Assembly: GCA_028224375.1 (NCBI GenBank)
Contig: JAOIVW010000008.1
Location: 57,388-121,387 of the forward strand
DNA length: 64,000 nucleotides
DNA from: Hellea sp.
GTDB lineage: Bacteria; Pseudomonadota; Alphaproteobacteria; Caulobacterales; Maricaulaceae
Direction of reading: 5' to 3'
Position numbers and translations under genes: made by a program. Shown piece by piece: positions 1 to 8,277 of this stretch (position 1 is the stretch's first letter; every line of letters begins with the position of its first letter). Under the pieces are notes generated by a model. The model made no database searches, had not been told where the DNA came from, and was given only the letters and a program-made list of their open reading frames with translations.

Positions 1-209
1 ATATGCATGCTGAAAATATGGCCTCGCAAGATGAATGCGTGCGCCTAATGGATATGCGATTGGATAATGCAAGCAATCTTCATCATGCTAAGGAACACCG
101 CAAGGTTATTAAGCGCTTCGGACGTTTTCCACACCGCAACGCCATATTAGGCCGTGCGAGCACGCCCGAGGAAACCGCCTTCTTAAATAATGGAGGTTAT
201 GTACCGTGA
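1..209 (+). CDS. DUF924 family protein, C-terminal part (5' end outside window)
   Basis: Only the last 68 or so codons lie in the window. The frame is open at the left edge, so the true start is upstream. The stretch KRFGRFPHRNAILGR followed by STPEE and FL matches the conserved C-terminal end of DUF924 proteins, small all-helical proteins of unknown function that are common in proteobacteria. The TGA stop overlaps the GTG start of the next gene by four bases, which suggests translational coupling with the DJ-1/PfpI gene. Confidence 0.85.
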   Translation, partial: MHAENMASQDECVRLMDMRLDNASNLHHAKEHRKVIKRFGRFPHRNAILGRASTPEETAFLNNGGYVP

Positions 210-817
210 AAACCATTGGAATATTCATTTTCAACGATGCCGAAGAGCTCGATTTTGTGGGCCCCTATGAAGTCTTCACAATGATTAATGAGGTTTTGGA
301 ATATCGTAATGAACCGAAGGCTGTGAAAGTTATTTTGATCTCTGAGGACGGCAAAGATATTAAAGGTAAAAAAGGCATGCGTGTTGGGGCTCATGCGGCC
401 ATGGATGACATTAAAAAACTAGATATCATTTGTATTCCAGGCGGGCAGGGTGCGCGGGCGCAAATTGAAAATGCCAATGTTATTAACTGGGTCAAGACTG
501 TGGCCCCAACATGCGAGTGGGTGACATCTGTTTGCACAGGTTCCTTTATCTTAGCTAAAGCTGGCCTCACTAAAGGTAAGAAGATGTCGACCTTTTGGGC
601 CTCATTTGAAGAGTTTTACGAGCTGGGTCTTGAAGGCAATCTCTTGCCGCATGTGCGATATGTGCGGGACGGTAATCTGGTGACATCAGCGGGCGTGTCT
701 GCAGGGATTGATATGGCCTTGTGGTTGACGGGACAGATGTTCGACCCCACATTCGCAAGACAGGTACAACGCGGCATGCAATATGATCCCGCGCCGCCTT
801 ATCAAGCTGAGGTCTGA
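206..817 (+). CDS. DJ-1/PfpI family protein
   Basis: 203 residues with the class I glutamine amidotransferase-like fold of the DJ-1/PfpI superfamily. The N-terminus (GIFIFNDAEELDFVGPYEVF) carries the acidic residue that normally pairs with the nucleophile. The nucleophile elbow SVCTGSFILAKAGL places the reactive cysteine at about C110. Members act as chaperone/deglycase-like, amidase or transcription-linked proteins, and the substrate cannot be read from sequence. There is no AraC-type DNA-binding tail, so this is the stand-alone form. The GTG start is supported by GGAGG at 192-196, nine bases upstream. The ATG of the esterase gene follows the stop directly, so the two are probably co-transcribed. 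Confidence 0.88.
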   Translation: MKTIGIFIFNDAEELDFVGPYEVFTMINEVLEYRNEPKAVKVILISEDGKDIKGKKGMRVGAHAAMDDIKKLDIICIPGGQGARAQIENANVINWVKTVAPTCEWVTSVCTGSFILAKAGLTKGKKMSTFWASFEEFYELGLEGNLLPHVRYVRDGNLVTSAGVSAGIDMALWLTGQMFDPTFARQVQRGMQYDPAPPYQAEV

Positions 818-1768
818 ATGAGAAAGTCTCAAAAATACACCCGCGAATTTGCGGATGAAATAAGCAATAAGATGAAAGCTCAGCTCGATAAGTTTCGATT
901 TGAAGCGACGCAAGTTGCCGATATTCATAGCAATCTTCGCCGTATGACCAATCAGTTCGATACGCCTGGACCTGAGATGCGCAAAATTCACGATTTTAAT
1001 GTGCCTGACGATGAATTTCCCGTGCCCGTGCGCCTCTATGTTCCGCATAATGCCAGCGAAGAGCCCGGCCCGACATGTATCTATTTTCATGGCGGCGGCT
1101 TTGTGACCGGTTCTATGGAAAGCCATGATGGTATCACTCGCCGTATAGCCTCTGGCACAGGTTTTCGAGTTTTATCCGTCGATTACCGTTTGGCCCCGCA
1201 ATTTGCTTATCCGGCCGGGCCTGAAGATTGCGAGATTGTCTTAAACTGGGCCATGGAAGGTTATGGGCAGGATGAGTGGGGCATTGACCGCCATAATCTG
1301 TCTCTTGGCGGCGACAGTGCAGGGGGCAACATGGCGGCGTATCTGGCGCAAGAATATCGCGAGAACATTAAAGCGCAGATCTTGTTTTATCCACTTATGC
1401 AGCTTGTCGATTTTAAACCGCCTAAACCGGGTCCTCAGGATTGGTTACAATTGGGCTTTATGGCGCTAAAATTTATTGATGAGCATTACGTCAATGGATC
1501 AGACCCGACAGAAACGCGTCTGTCGCCTTTATTTGAGACCAACCTTAAAGGCTTGCCGCCGGCTTACGTTCTGACATGTGGCCTTGATCCGCTCAGGGAT
1601 GAAGGCAAGCTCTATGCAGATAAGATGAAGTCTAATAATGTCCCCGTGGAATATTGGCATGAAAAAATGATGCCGCATGGCTTTTTAAACTTTGCCAAGA
1701 TGTTTCCTAAGGGACGTAAAATTCCTTTAGACGCCGCAGATTTCCTGCGCAAACATATGATTACTTAA
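818..1768 (+). CDS. Alpha/beta hydrolase, hormone-sensitive-lipase (family IV) esterase
   Basis: 316 residues. The HGGG oxyanion motif is at residues 91-94 and the nucleophile elbow GDSAGG has Ser167. The acid is probably Asp257 (CGLDPLRDEG) and the histidine His287 (MMPHGF). This is the standard arrangement of bacterial family IV carboxylesterases, which hydrolyse short acyl esters. No signal peptide is visible, so the enzyme is probably cytoplasmic. The ATG follows the stop of the DJ-1/PfpI gene without a gap, and a GST gene starts 10 bases downstream. The run DUF924, DJ-1, esterase, GST, SelO therefore looks like one transcription unit. The natural substrate is unknown. Confidence 0.9.
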   Translation: MRKSQKYTREFADEISNKMKAQLDKFRFEATQVADIHSNLRRMTNQFDTPGPEMRKIHDFNVPDDEFPVPVRLYVPHNASEEPGPTCIYFHGGGFVTGSMESHDGITRRIASGTGFRVLSVDYRLAPQFAYPAGPEDCEIVLNWAMEGYGQDEWGIDRHNLSLGGDSAGGNMAAYLAQEYRENIKAQILFYPLMQLVDFKPPKPGPQDWLQLGFMALKFIDEHYVNGSDPTETRLSPLFETNLKGLPPAYVLTCGLDPLRDEGKLYADKMKSNNVPVEYWHEKMMPHGFLNFAKMFPKGRKIPLDAADFLRKHMIT

Positions 1769-1778
1769 AGGCCCTGCC

Positions 1779-2414
1779 ATGATTAAACTCTATTATCACC
1801 CGATATCGTTTCCGTCCTTAGGGCCTGTGTTTGCGGCTGAAGCGATGGAAGTGACCTATGAAAAAGAGGTTGTAGATTTGCAAGCAGGACAACAAAGCTC
1901 GCCTGAATATTTAGAGATTAACCCTTACGGCAAAGTGCCTGCCATGAAGAACGGCGATTTTACTATGTCAGAAAGCGCGGCCATCATGCGTTACTTGGCG
2001 CGTAAGGCAGGCTCGGAGTTTTATCCTGAAAACATTGAAGCTCAGGCCGAGATTGACCAATGGATAGATTTTGTAAATCATCACATTCGCAGCGCCGTTG
2101 CGCGCGTTCAATTTAATAGGTTTGTAGCGCCCATGATAGGCGCTGATATCGATGAAAGTTCAGTTCAAACGGGTCTTGGCTTTTTAAAGTCTAACTTACC
2201 TATTATTGAAAACCGCCTATCGGAAAACGCCTTTCTTTGTGGGGACACTATGACCTTGGCAGACATCGCCCTTATTGCCGCATTGGAGCCTGAAAAAACG
2301 GCGCGCCTTGATCTGTCTGCTTACTCGAAATTATCGGCTTGGCTTGGAACACGCCGCACAGAAACATTTTACACGAATGTTCACAGCCACTTCGGCGCGG
2401 AGATGGGCATATAA
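1779..2414 (+). CDS. Glutathione S-transferase family protein
   Basis: 211 residues. The N-terminal thioredoxin-like domain shows the glutathione-site signatures NPYGKVPAM (cis-proline) and ESAAIMRYLA. It is followed by an all-helical C-terminal domain with FLCGDTMTLADIALIAAL, the N-capping-box region typical of GSTs. The length is normal for a cytosolic GST. It probably conjugates or reduces electrophiles with glutathione, but the class and substrate cannot be fixed. The 3' end overlaps the longest reading of the following SelO gene by 76 bases. Confidence 0.88.
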   Translation: MIKLYYHPISFPSLGPVFAAEAMEVTYEKEVVDLQAGQQSSPEYLEINPYGKVPAMKNGDFTMSESAAIMRYLARKAGSEFYPENIEAQAEIDQWIDFVNHHIRSAVARVQFNRFVAPMIGADIDESSVQTGLGFLKSNLPIIENRLSENAFLCGDTMTLADIALIAALEPEKTARLDLSAYSKLSAWLGTRRTETFYTNVHSHFGAEMGI

Positions 2415-3757
2415 ATTACGCAGCTGAAACGAAAATTTATGAGCTTGGAGAGGATTTTTATGACCCTGTCCAAGCGGCTGATTTTCCGAAAACATTATTA
2501 CGCTATCGGGATGACGCATCGGCAAAGTCGCTTGGTTTAGATTTTGGCGATGCGGAATGGATTGAGCATTTTGGACGGTTTAAGCCGTTAGCGGATAACC
2601 TCACCCAGCCTTTGGCGCTACGCTATCATGGCCATCAATTCCAAAACTATAATCCCGACCTTGGCGATGGGCGCGGCTTTTTGTTTGCGCAAATGCGCGG
2701 CCCTGATGGGCGGCTGATGGATTTGGGCACGAAGGGCTCAGGGCAGACACCTTGGTCGCGGGCAGGGGATGGCCGCCTGACATTGCTCGGCGGCGTGCGT
2801 GAGGTTTTAGCCACACGCTATCTCGAGCACCTTGGCGTCAATACATCCAAGACATTCTCGCTCATTGAAACGGGTGAAGCTCTACAGCGTAATGACGAGC
2901 CATCTCCCACGCGCTCAGCCGTCATGGTGAGGCTCAACCATTCACATATTCGCTTTGGCAGTTTTCAGCGTCAGGCATTTCACAATAACACGGACAATCT
3001 AGAAAAGCTGACGGCATATTGCTTGCGCCACTACCATACAGAGGCCGAGGGACCTGATGGGTTACTCCGCGCAGCAGCGATTAAGTCTGCGGATATGGTC
3101 GCCTCTTGGATGGCGGGCGGTTTTGTTCATGGGGTGATGAACACTGATAATATGAACATCACGGGAGAAAGCTTTGACTACGGGCCTTATAGATTTCTCC
3201 CGACTTACAAGCCGGATTTCACAGCCGCCTATTTTGATTATCACAAATTATATGCCTTCGCGAAACAGCCCGAGATTATGTATTGGAACTTGGGACAGCT
3301 CGCGCAAAGCCTGTCTTTGATTTGCGAAGATGAAAAGCTGTTAGCAGCACTGGAAGATTACGCGCCTGCCTATCGTAATGCGCTGCGGCGGAACATGTTC
3401 AGGCGCTTTGGGATTGCGCCAAAAGACGCTGAGACGGATGTCGCCTTCATCATGCAGACCTTCCGATATCTTGAGAACAGCCAGTGTTCTTGGCCGCAAT
3501 TCTGGCATGATTGGGAGGGCGGAGCCGGGCAGATGAAGCGGGCTAAAGCATCACCCAATGCTGAATTTTATGCGAGCGATGAATTCGATGATTGGCTTAA
3601 AGCTTACGGACAATTTGAAGCGATGGGCAAACCGCCTGAAACAGAAGACGTCGTTAGCCTGCTCTATGAAGAGATTGGCGCGCTTTGGAAGCCCATAGAT
3701 GAAGAGGATGATTGGTCGGCCTTTGAAGCGAAACTCGGCACATATGGCAGAGCCTAG
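2339..3757 (+). CDS. selO: SelO-family protein adenylyltransferase (YdiU/UPF0061)
   Basis: 472 residues from the TTG at 2339. SelO proteins have a pseudokinase fold that binds ATP in flipped orientation and transfer AMP to hydroxyl side chains of target proteins. Seen here are RYHGHQFQ, the segment KGSGQTPWSRAGDGR, the metal-binding segment GGFVHGVMNTDNMNI and DYGPYRFL, all hallmarks of the family. The start is uncertain. The only standard start codon before the conserved region is TTG 2339, 76 bases inside the GST gene. ATA 2411, preceded by GGAG, is another possibility and would give about 448 residues. The C-terminus lacks the conserved Cys-x-x-Cys/Sec tail seen in many homologues. Confidence 0.85.
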   Translation: MAWNTPHRNILHECSQPLRRGDGHINYAAETKIYELGEDFYDPVQAADFPKTLLRYRDDASAKSLGLDFGDAEWIEHFGRFKPLADNLTQPLALRYHGHQFQNYNPDLGDGRGFLFAQMRGPDGRLMDLGTKGSGQTPWSRAGDGRLTLLGGVREVLATRYLEHLGVNTSKTFSLIETGEALQRNDEPSPTRSAVMVRLNHSHIRFGSFQRQAFHNNTDNLEKLTAYCLRHYHTEAEGPDGLLRAAAIKSADMVASWMAGGFVHGVMNTDNMNITGESFDYGPYRFLPTYKPDFTAAYFDYHKLYAFAKQPEIMYWNLGQLAQSLSLICEDEKLLAALEDYAPAYRNALRRNMFRRFGIAPKDAETDVAFIMQTFRYLENSQCSWPQFWHDWEGGAGQMKRAKASPNAEFYASDEFDDWLKAYGQFEAMGKPPETEDVVSLLYEEIGALWKPIDEEDDWSAFEAKLGTYGRA

Positions 3758-3838
3758 TCATCACAAAATCCAGAACATCACAAAATAATGAGTCGTATTG
3801 CGATATAAAATAAATATACTCAACCAACGGAGGATATT

Positions 3839-4561
3839 ATGAAATTATCACATTTAACGACATCGATTTTGGCTGCGGGCTTGCTTATCGGCTGTGCCCA
3901 AGCTGAGAGCGCAACGGAAGCGGCTCAGGCGAAAACGGCAGAGGCCGCGCAGAAAACAACTGACATGGCTAAGGACAAGACGAAAGACGTCATGAACGCG
4001 TCTATGGAAAAACCCTCCGCGCCTGGTGTTGATGTGAGTACGGCGCCTGCAGGCACATATAAATCTGAAGCTACGCACGCTTATATCACCTTTCAATATT
4101 TGCATCAGGGATATGCGCGGCCGACATTGCGGTGGAATGATTTTGAGGCCGTTGTCGAGCTTAATCCCGAAGACCCGACATCTTCCACACTGAACGTGAC
4201 TATTGACGCGGATAGTATTGATAGCGGCGTTGAAAGCTTTGATAAACACCTCGTCAGTTCTGACTTCTTTGATGCCGAAGCGCATCCGAAAATTACCTTT
4301 ACTAGTACAGCTTTAAATCAAATCGTTACGGGAACAGGACGCGTAACAGGAGACTTAACGATGAAAGGCATTACAAAGCCCGTTGAGTTGGACGTGACGT
4401 TAAATAAGGTTGGCGAAAATTTTCGGAGTAAAGAACCTATGATCGGTATTTCAGCAAAAACACGGATTAAACGCTCGGATTGGGACTTAGGAAAATATAC
4501 GCCGCTTGTCGGCGATGATGTCGATATTTCTATTGAAGTCGAATTTATCAAAGAAGAATAG
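3839..4561 (+). CDS. YceI family lipoprotein
   Basis: 240 residues. The N-terminus is a lipoprotein signal ending in LLIGC (Cys19 lipidated), followed by an Ala/Lys/Thr-rich linker to about residue 60. The YceI lipocalin-like beta-barrel then runs to the end, with SFDKHLVSSDFFDAEAHPKI and GDLTMKGITKPVELDV as family signatures. YceI domains bind long isoprenoid or amphipathic ligands in the periplasm. A strong GGAGG precedes the ATG. The next gene, a cytochrome b561, starts 6 bases after the stop. YceI and b561 genes often sit together, suggesting joint work in quinone or isoprenoid redox chemistry at the membrane. Confidence 0.92.
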   Translation: MKLSHLTTSILAAGLLIGCAQAESATEAAQAKTAEAAQKTTDMAKDKTKDVMNASMEKPSAPGVDVSTAPAGTYKSEATHAYITFQYLHQGYARPTLRWNDFEAVVELNPEDPTSSTLNVTIDADSIDSGVESFDKHLVSSDFFDAEAHPKITFTSTALNQIVTGTGRVTGDLTMKGITKPVELDVTLNKVGENFRSKEPMIGISAKTRIKRSDWDLGKYTPLVGDDVDISIEVEFIKEE

Positions 4562-4567
4562 TTTCTA

Positions 4568-5146
4568 ATGGCCGCAAGGCGGGACAATTATTCCAAGGTC
4601 GCGATAGGCTTTCACTGGCTTATCGCGCTCATGATAATCGGGTTGATCATCTTTGGTCTTTTAATGACCAATCCAGATATGCCTAACCGCTTTGCGCTTT
4701 ATCAGCTCCATAAAAGCTTTGGTATTTGCGTACTTATTCTGTCCGTTTTGCGTCTGCTTTGGCGATTAGGCCATAAGCCGCCGCCACTGCCTGCGGGGAT
4801 GAAAAGGTGGGAAGTCGCCGCCGCGAAATTTACCCATATAGCTTTCTATATAATTATGATTGGTATGCCGCTTTTGGGATGGGCCATGGTATCGTCTACG
4901 GAACTGGTAATTCCGACAAGAATTTTTAACACGATACCCTGGCCCGATATGCCAGGATTGCCGCGCGACAAGGCTTTGTCAGACATATTCAAAAACCTTC
5001 ACTATTGGATAGGCAGGGCGACAATCGTGCTGATTTTGCTCCATATAGGCGCAGCCCTGAAGCACCATTTTGTTAATAAAGACAATGTTTTAAGGCGAAT
5101 GCTGCCGTTTTCAAAAACAAAGCGAGGTTCTGAGACACCGGGCTAA
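4568..5146 (+). CDS. Cytochrome b561 family membrane protein
   Basis: 192 residues with four hydrophobic helices (about 14-33, 47-66, 87-110, 150-170). Histidines in membrane context are H16 (GFHWL), H48 (LHKSFG), one in FTHIAFY and those in LLHIGAALKHHF, as expected for di-heme b-type ligands of the bacterial b561/Ni-Fe hydrogenase cytochrome b family. It probably passes electrons between quinol and a periplasmic partner. It is operon-linked to the YceI lipoprotein just upstream. No convincing terminator follows; the next stretch holds a decayed RTX fragment. Confidence 0.9.
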   Translation: MAARRDNYSKVAIGFHWLIALMIIGLIIFGLLMTNPDMPNRFALYQLHKSFGICVLILSVLRLLWRLGHKPPPLPAGMKRWEVAAAKFTHIAFYIIMIGMPLLGWAMVSSTELVIPTRIFNTIPWPDMPGLPRDKALSDIFKNLHYWIGRATIVLILLHIGAALKHHFVNKDNVLRRMLPFSKTKRGSETPG

Positions 5147-5187
5147 TGTCTTTTAAATGTGGAGTAACTACTGATACGCTTCCCTAA

Positions 5188-5424
5188 TTAGCGCATTTTC
5201 AGGCATATGATGATGAGCTGATGGGCGGGGACGGAAATGATGTCATTCGTGACTTTGAGGATGGTATTGACACCATAGAGTTCCGCGGCACGGTTGACAG
5301 CTTTGCTGACCTGACCCTAGAGCAAAGCGGCACCAATGTTATCATCACCTCAGATAACGGCGTCATCACCGTCAGAAACATGGACATTGCAGACCTGACG
5401 GTCGATGACTTCACGTTCTTGTAG
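5188..5424 (+). pseudogene. Remnant of an RTX/hemolysin-type calcium-binding protein (C-terminal end only)
   Basis: The frame is open from just after a TAA at 5185 to the TAG at 5422. It reads a typical RTX ending: GGDGNDVIRDFEDGIDTIEF (glycine/aspartate nonapeptide remnant plus the DFxxGxDxIxF cap), then a short beta segment and a DDFTFL type I secretion-like tail. An ATG exists at 5221, but the homology extends upstream of it to about 5197 with no plausible start, so I read this as the surviving 3' end of a once much larger secreted protein. It is followed at once by an intact intrinsic terminator. Confidence 0.7.
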
Positions 5425-5448
5425 GGTAAAGCCATAATCTAGAATCTT

Positions 5449-5474
5449 AAGCCGGGCTCATGTCCGGCTTTTTT
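5449..5474 (+). terminator. Rho-independent terminator after the RTX remnant
   Basis: AAGCCGG and CCGGCTT form a perfect 7-bp stem around an 8-base loop and are followed by a T run. The position just after the RTX remnant stop suggests it is the original terminator of that gene. Confidence 0.85.
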
Positions 5475-5544
5475 ATGCCCATATAACGCCTCTATCACAT
5501 AAAACTCACTTGCGCTTTAGCCCGAAAAAACTACACACAGTCAA

Positions 5545-6495
5545 ATGGGCATATTGGGACATTTTCAAGGGGTACGTGTGGGCGGGGGTGTTATTTATTT
5601 CCCGCATACGGGGACTAAGATTCCTATCAATACCGCCTTTTTCAAAAGCGCTATACATGTTGTTAAATTTAATACTTATATTGTGGTGCAGCGTTTCGGA
5701 CGTTTTCTGACAGGCAAAAAACTATCATCTTCTCTAGCTTTTTATCCGCAGCCGTCGGGTCCGTGGTATAATGCATGGCTTGCGGCGCGCATGGGCGGGA
5801 TTGAGGTCATTAAAGACCCCAGCTCGGCAGATGCGGTATTTATCTTTGATGATAAGACGACCTCCAATACAGGGCGAACGCTTGAACCCGCCCTCAAAGC
5901 CAAAGCGATAAATCACCGCATAGATGATATCTCTAAAATCCATGTGGCTAGGGTTTTTCAAGACGTCTTTGGCTATGGCGTGGATATTGACCCTCTGACC
6001 TATCAGGGTAAGGCCGCCCAAAAGTCTGATATTAATGCCACACATGACGGGCAAGTCGTGGACTGCCCGATTGAACCAGACGCCGTAAAACCCGGAAGCG
6101 TCTATCAGAAACTTATCGATAGCACATTTGATGGGGCGCGCAGCGAAGATTTGCGTATGGCCTATGTCGGCGGCGAAATCCCTGTGGTGTTTCGTAAGTT
6201 TAAATTAATCGAGAAACGCTTTGGCACGGATTACGATCATGTTGATGTCTGGACGGCTGACCAAGCTTTTTCAAAAGATGAGCAAACCCAGCTGATAGCT
6301 TTTTGCGAAGCTATGGGGCTTGATTTTGGCGCGGTAGATGTGATGCGCGATAAACATGACGGGCGTATTTATGTCGTCGATGTCAATAAGACCTGCATGC
6401 CTGTGCTTTGCCTGACCCAGAAAGAACAGCGCCGCTCTTTCCGCCAGATTTCAGCCGCGTTGGTTAAATTGGTCGAGCGGGTTAAGTCTCACTAG
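5545..6495 (+). CDS. ATP-grasp-fold hypothetical protein
   Basis: 316 residues from ATG 5545. A GTG at 5578 is the better-supported start because AAGGGG lies five bases before it, giving 305 residues. The pattern NHRIDDISKIHVARVFQDVFGYGVDIDP, then KSDINATHDGQVV and the acidic end FGAVDVMRDKHDGRIYVVDVNKT, resembles an ATP-grasp ligase. The last segment would supply the metal-binding Asp and Asn. Its reaction is unknown. It stands alone between a terminator and the convergent MaoC gene, whose end it overlaps by 14 bases. Confidence 0.65.
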   Translation: MGILGHFQGVRVGGGVIYFPHTGTKIPINTAFFKSAIHVVKFNTYIVVQRFGRFLTGKKLSSSLAFYPQPSGPWYNAWLAARMGGIEVIKDPSSADAVFIFDDKTTSNTGRTLEPALKAKAINHRIDDISKIHVARVFQDVFGYGVDIDPLTYQGKAAQKSDINATHDGQVVDCPIEPDAVKPGSVYQKLIDSTFDGARSEDLRMAYVGGEIPVVFRKFKLIEKRFGTDYDHVDVWTADQAFSKDEQTQLIAFCEAMGLDFGAVDVMRDKHDGRIYVVDVNKTCMPVLCLTQKEQRRSFRQISAALVKLVERVKSH

Positions 6496-6943
6496 GCTTT
6501 TTATGCTGCAAGCCTATGCGCTGCATCTTACAAACCAAATCGCCATGCTGATTAAAAGCGCGGTGCTCAAATGTGACAATGCCTTGCATCGGGCGAGATT
6601 TGCTCTCGCGCAGGGCAATGATTTCCGTCTCAACGCGAATAGTATCACCGGGGAAGAGCGGCTTGGGGAAGGTGGCATTATCAATGGACAGATTAGCAAC
6701 CGCTGTGCCGAGCGTCGTATCGCCTACAGAGATACCGACAACCAAACCCATGGTGAACATGGAATTCATTAAAACGCCGCCAAATTCAGTCTCATTTTTG
6801 CAATATTCCGCGTCCAGATGAAGCTGCGCGGGGTTATGCGTCATGGTCGTAAAGAGCAGATTATCTGTCTCGGTCAGCGTACGGCGCAGCGTATGTTGAA
6901 ACACTTGCCCAACCTCTAATTCATCAAACCACTTACCGGACAT
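6482..6943 (-). CDS. MaoC family dehydratase
   Basis: 153 residues with a single hot-dog fold. FDELEVGQVFQHTLRRTLTE is the typical N-terminus. TMTHNPAQLHLDAEYCKN supplies the hydratase-2 Asp-x4-His-like region (here N-P-x-x-L-H), and GDTIRVETEIIALRESKSRP the C-terminal strand. Such proteins hydrate or dehydrate acyl-CoA thioesters. The start was chosen at 6943 because its ATG overlaps the stop of the dehydrogenase gene as TAATG, so the two are translationally coupled. The place in a leucine-degradation operon, together with the doubtful active site of the nearby crotonase, makes it a candidate for the 3-methylglutaconyl-CoA hydration step. That role is inference. Confidence 0.85.
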   Translation of the reverse strand: MSGKWFDELEVGQVFQHTLRRTLTETDNLLFTTMTHNPAQLHLDAEYCKNETEFGGVLMNSMFTMGLVVGISVGDTTLGTAVANLSIDNATFPKPLFPGDTIRVETEIIALRESKSRPMQGIVTFEHRAFNQHGDLVCKMQRIGLQHKKPSET

Positions 6944-8112
6944 TAGGCTGTCTCCCCAAAGAGTTCGCGGCCAATGAGCCAGCGGCGGATTTCGGATGTG
7001 CCCGCGCCGATTTCCATCAACTTGGCGTCGCGCCATAAGCGGCCCGTGGGGTATTCATTGATATAGCCATTCCCGCCCAGCATTTGAATGGCGTCTGATG
7101 CCATGAGGGTCGCTTTCTCAGCGGCATATAAAATACAGCCTGCCGCATCTTTGCGGGTCGTCTCGCCACGATCACAGGCGGCGGCCACCGCATAGACATA
7201 AGAGCGCGCCGTAGAGAGCGTGACATACATATCGGCCAGCTTACCTTGCATGAGTTGGAACTCGCCAATGGCTTTGCCAAATTGTTTGCGCTCGTGAATA
7301 TAAGGCAGCACGACATCGAGGCAGGCTTGCATGATACCGACAGAAAGGCCCGAGAGGACAACGCGTTCATAGTCCAATCCGCTCATCAAAATTTCTGCGC
7401 CTTGGCCAATTTCGCCAACGACATTTTCATCCGAGACGAAGCAATCTTCAAAGACAAGCTCGCAAGTATCAGAGCCGCGCATGCCAAGCTTGTCGAGTTT
7501 TTGCGCCGTTGAGAACCCCTCCATCTCAGGCGTGATAATAAAGGCCGTAATGCCTTTGGAGCCGCCCGTCGGGTCGGTCTTGGCATAGACCAAAAGCGTA
7601 TTGGCTTCGGGGGCGTTTGTAATCCACATCTTATTGCCGTTGAGCAGATAGCCGCCTTGGGCCGCATCAGCGCGAAGTTTCATGGAGACCACATCAGACC
7701 CAGCGCCGGGTTCGCTCATGGCGAGGGAGCCGACATGCTCGCCGCTGATAAGCTTGGGGAGGTATTTTGCTTTTTGTTCGGCATTGCCCCAGCGGCGAAG
7801 TTGATTGATACATAGGTTAGAATGCGCGCCATATGACAGCCCCACAGAGGCGCTTGCGCGGCTAACTTCTTCGATCGCAATCGTATGCTCTAAATAGCCA
7901 AGCCCCGTGCCGCCATCTTCTTCGGGGACTGTGATGCCGTGCAGGCCAAGCTCGCCCATAAGCGGCCAAAGGTGGCGCGGAAATTTATTCTCGCGGTCAA
8001 CATCAGCGGCGATAGGCGCGATATGTTCCTGCGCAAAACCGTAAACGCTCTCGCGAATCATCTGCGTTTCTTCGGAATGCCCAAATTGCAGGGTAGGGTA
8101 TGTGGTGGTCAT
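6943..8112 (-). CDS. liuA: Isovaleryl-CoA dehydrogenase
   Basis: 389 residues, the normal length of an acyl-CoA dehydrogenase. It oxidises isovaleryl-CoA to 3-methylcrotonyl-CoA, passing electrons to ETF. The catalytic base sits in the family-specific place at Glu249 within [11 protein letters not shown], which separates isovaleryl-CoA dehydrogenases from the short- and medium-chain enzymes with a C-terminal Glu. [12 protein letters not shown], the flavin motif [12 protein letters not shown] and the C-terminal [20 protein letters not shown] are also present. It lies downstream of both 3-methylcrotonyl-CoA carboxylase genes on the same strand, which supports the specific assignment. Confidence 0.93.
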   Translation of the reverse strand: MTTTYPTLQFGHSEETQMIRESVYGFAQEHIAPIAADVDRENKFPRHLWPLMGELGLHGITVPEEDGGTGLGYLEHTIAIEEVSRASASVGLSYGAHSNLCINQLRRWGNAEQKAKYLPKLISGEHVGSLAMSEPGAGSDVVSMKLRADAAQGGYLLNGNKMWITNAPEANTLLVYAKTDPTGGSKGITAFIITPEMEGFSTAQKLDKLGMRGSDTCELVFEDCFVSDENVVGEIGQGAEILMSGLDYERVVLSGLSVGIMQACLDVVLPYIHERKQFGKAIGEFQLMQGKLADMYVTLSTARSYVYAVAAACDRGETTRKDAAGCILYAAEKATLMASDAIQMLGGNGYINEYPTGRLWRDAKLMEIGAGTSEIRRWLIGRELFGETA

Positions 8113-8137
8113 TGTTTAAGTCCTTTTGCTATTTCAT

Positions 8138-8269
8138 CCCTCTCCTCGGGGAGAGGGTGCCCGAAGGGTGGGTGAGGGGGTATGAACTTTGAGTGCTGTA
8201 TCGCATTCGCTTCGCTCATCTGCGTCTCCTCATCCGACGCTTCGCGCCACCTTCTCCCAAAGGAGAAGG
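8138..8269. repeat. Extragenic palindromic element, copy 1 (RIME-like)
   Basis: The element fills the gap between MCC alpha and isovaleryl-CoA dehydrogenase. Each end is itself a hairpin: CCCTCTCC/GGAGAGGG at 8138-8157 and CCTTCTCC/GGAGAAGG at 8250-8269. The two ends are inverted copies of each other, sharing CTCA-CC, CTTCG-GC and CC-TCTCCC segments. A related element lies at about 10291-10443. This layout matches the intergenic mosaic palindromes of alphaproteobacteria (RIME class). Confidence 0.7.
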
Positions 8270-8277
8270 AGTCATTT

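Noticed and set aside
3766..3800. Two copies of CATCACAAAAT before the YceI gene
   Set aside because: Only two short AT-rich copies 16 bases apart; could be chance and has no clear role.
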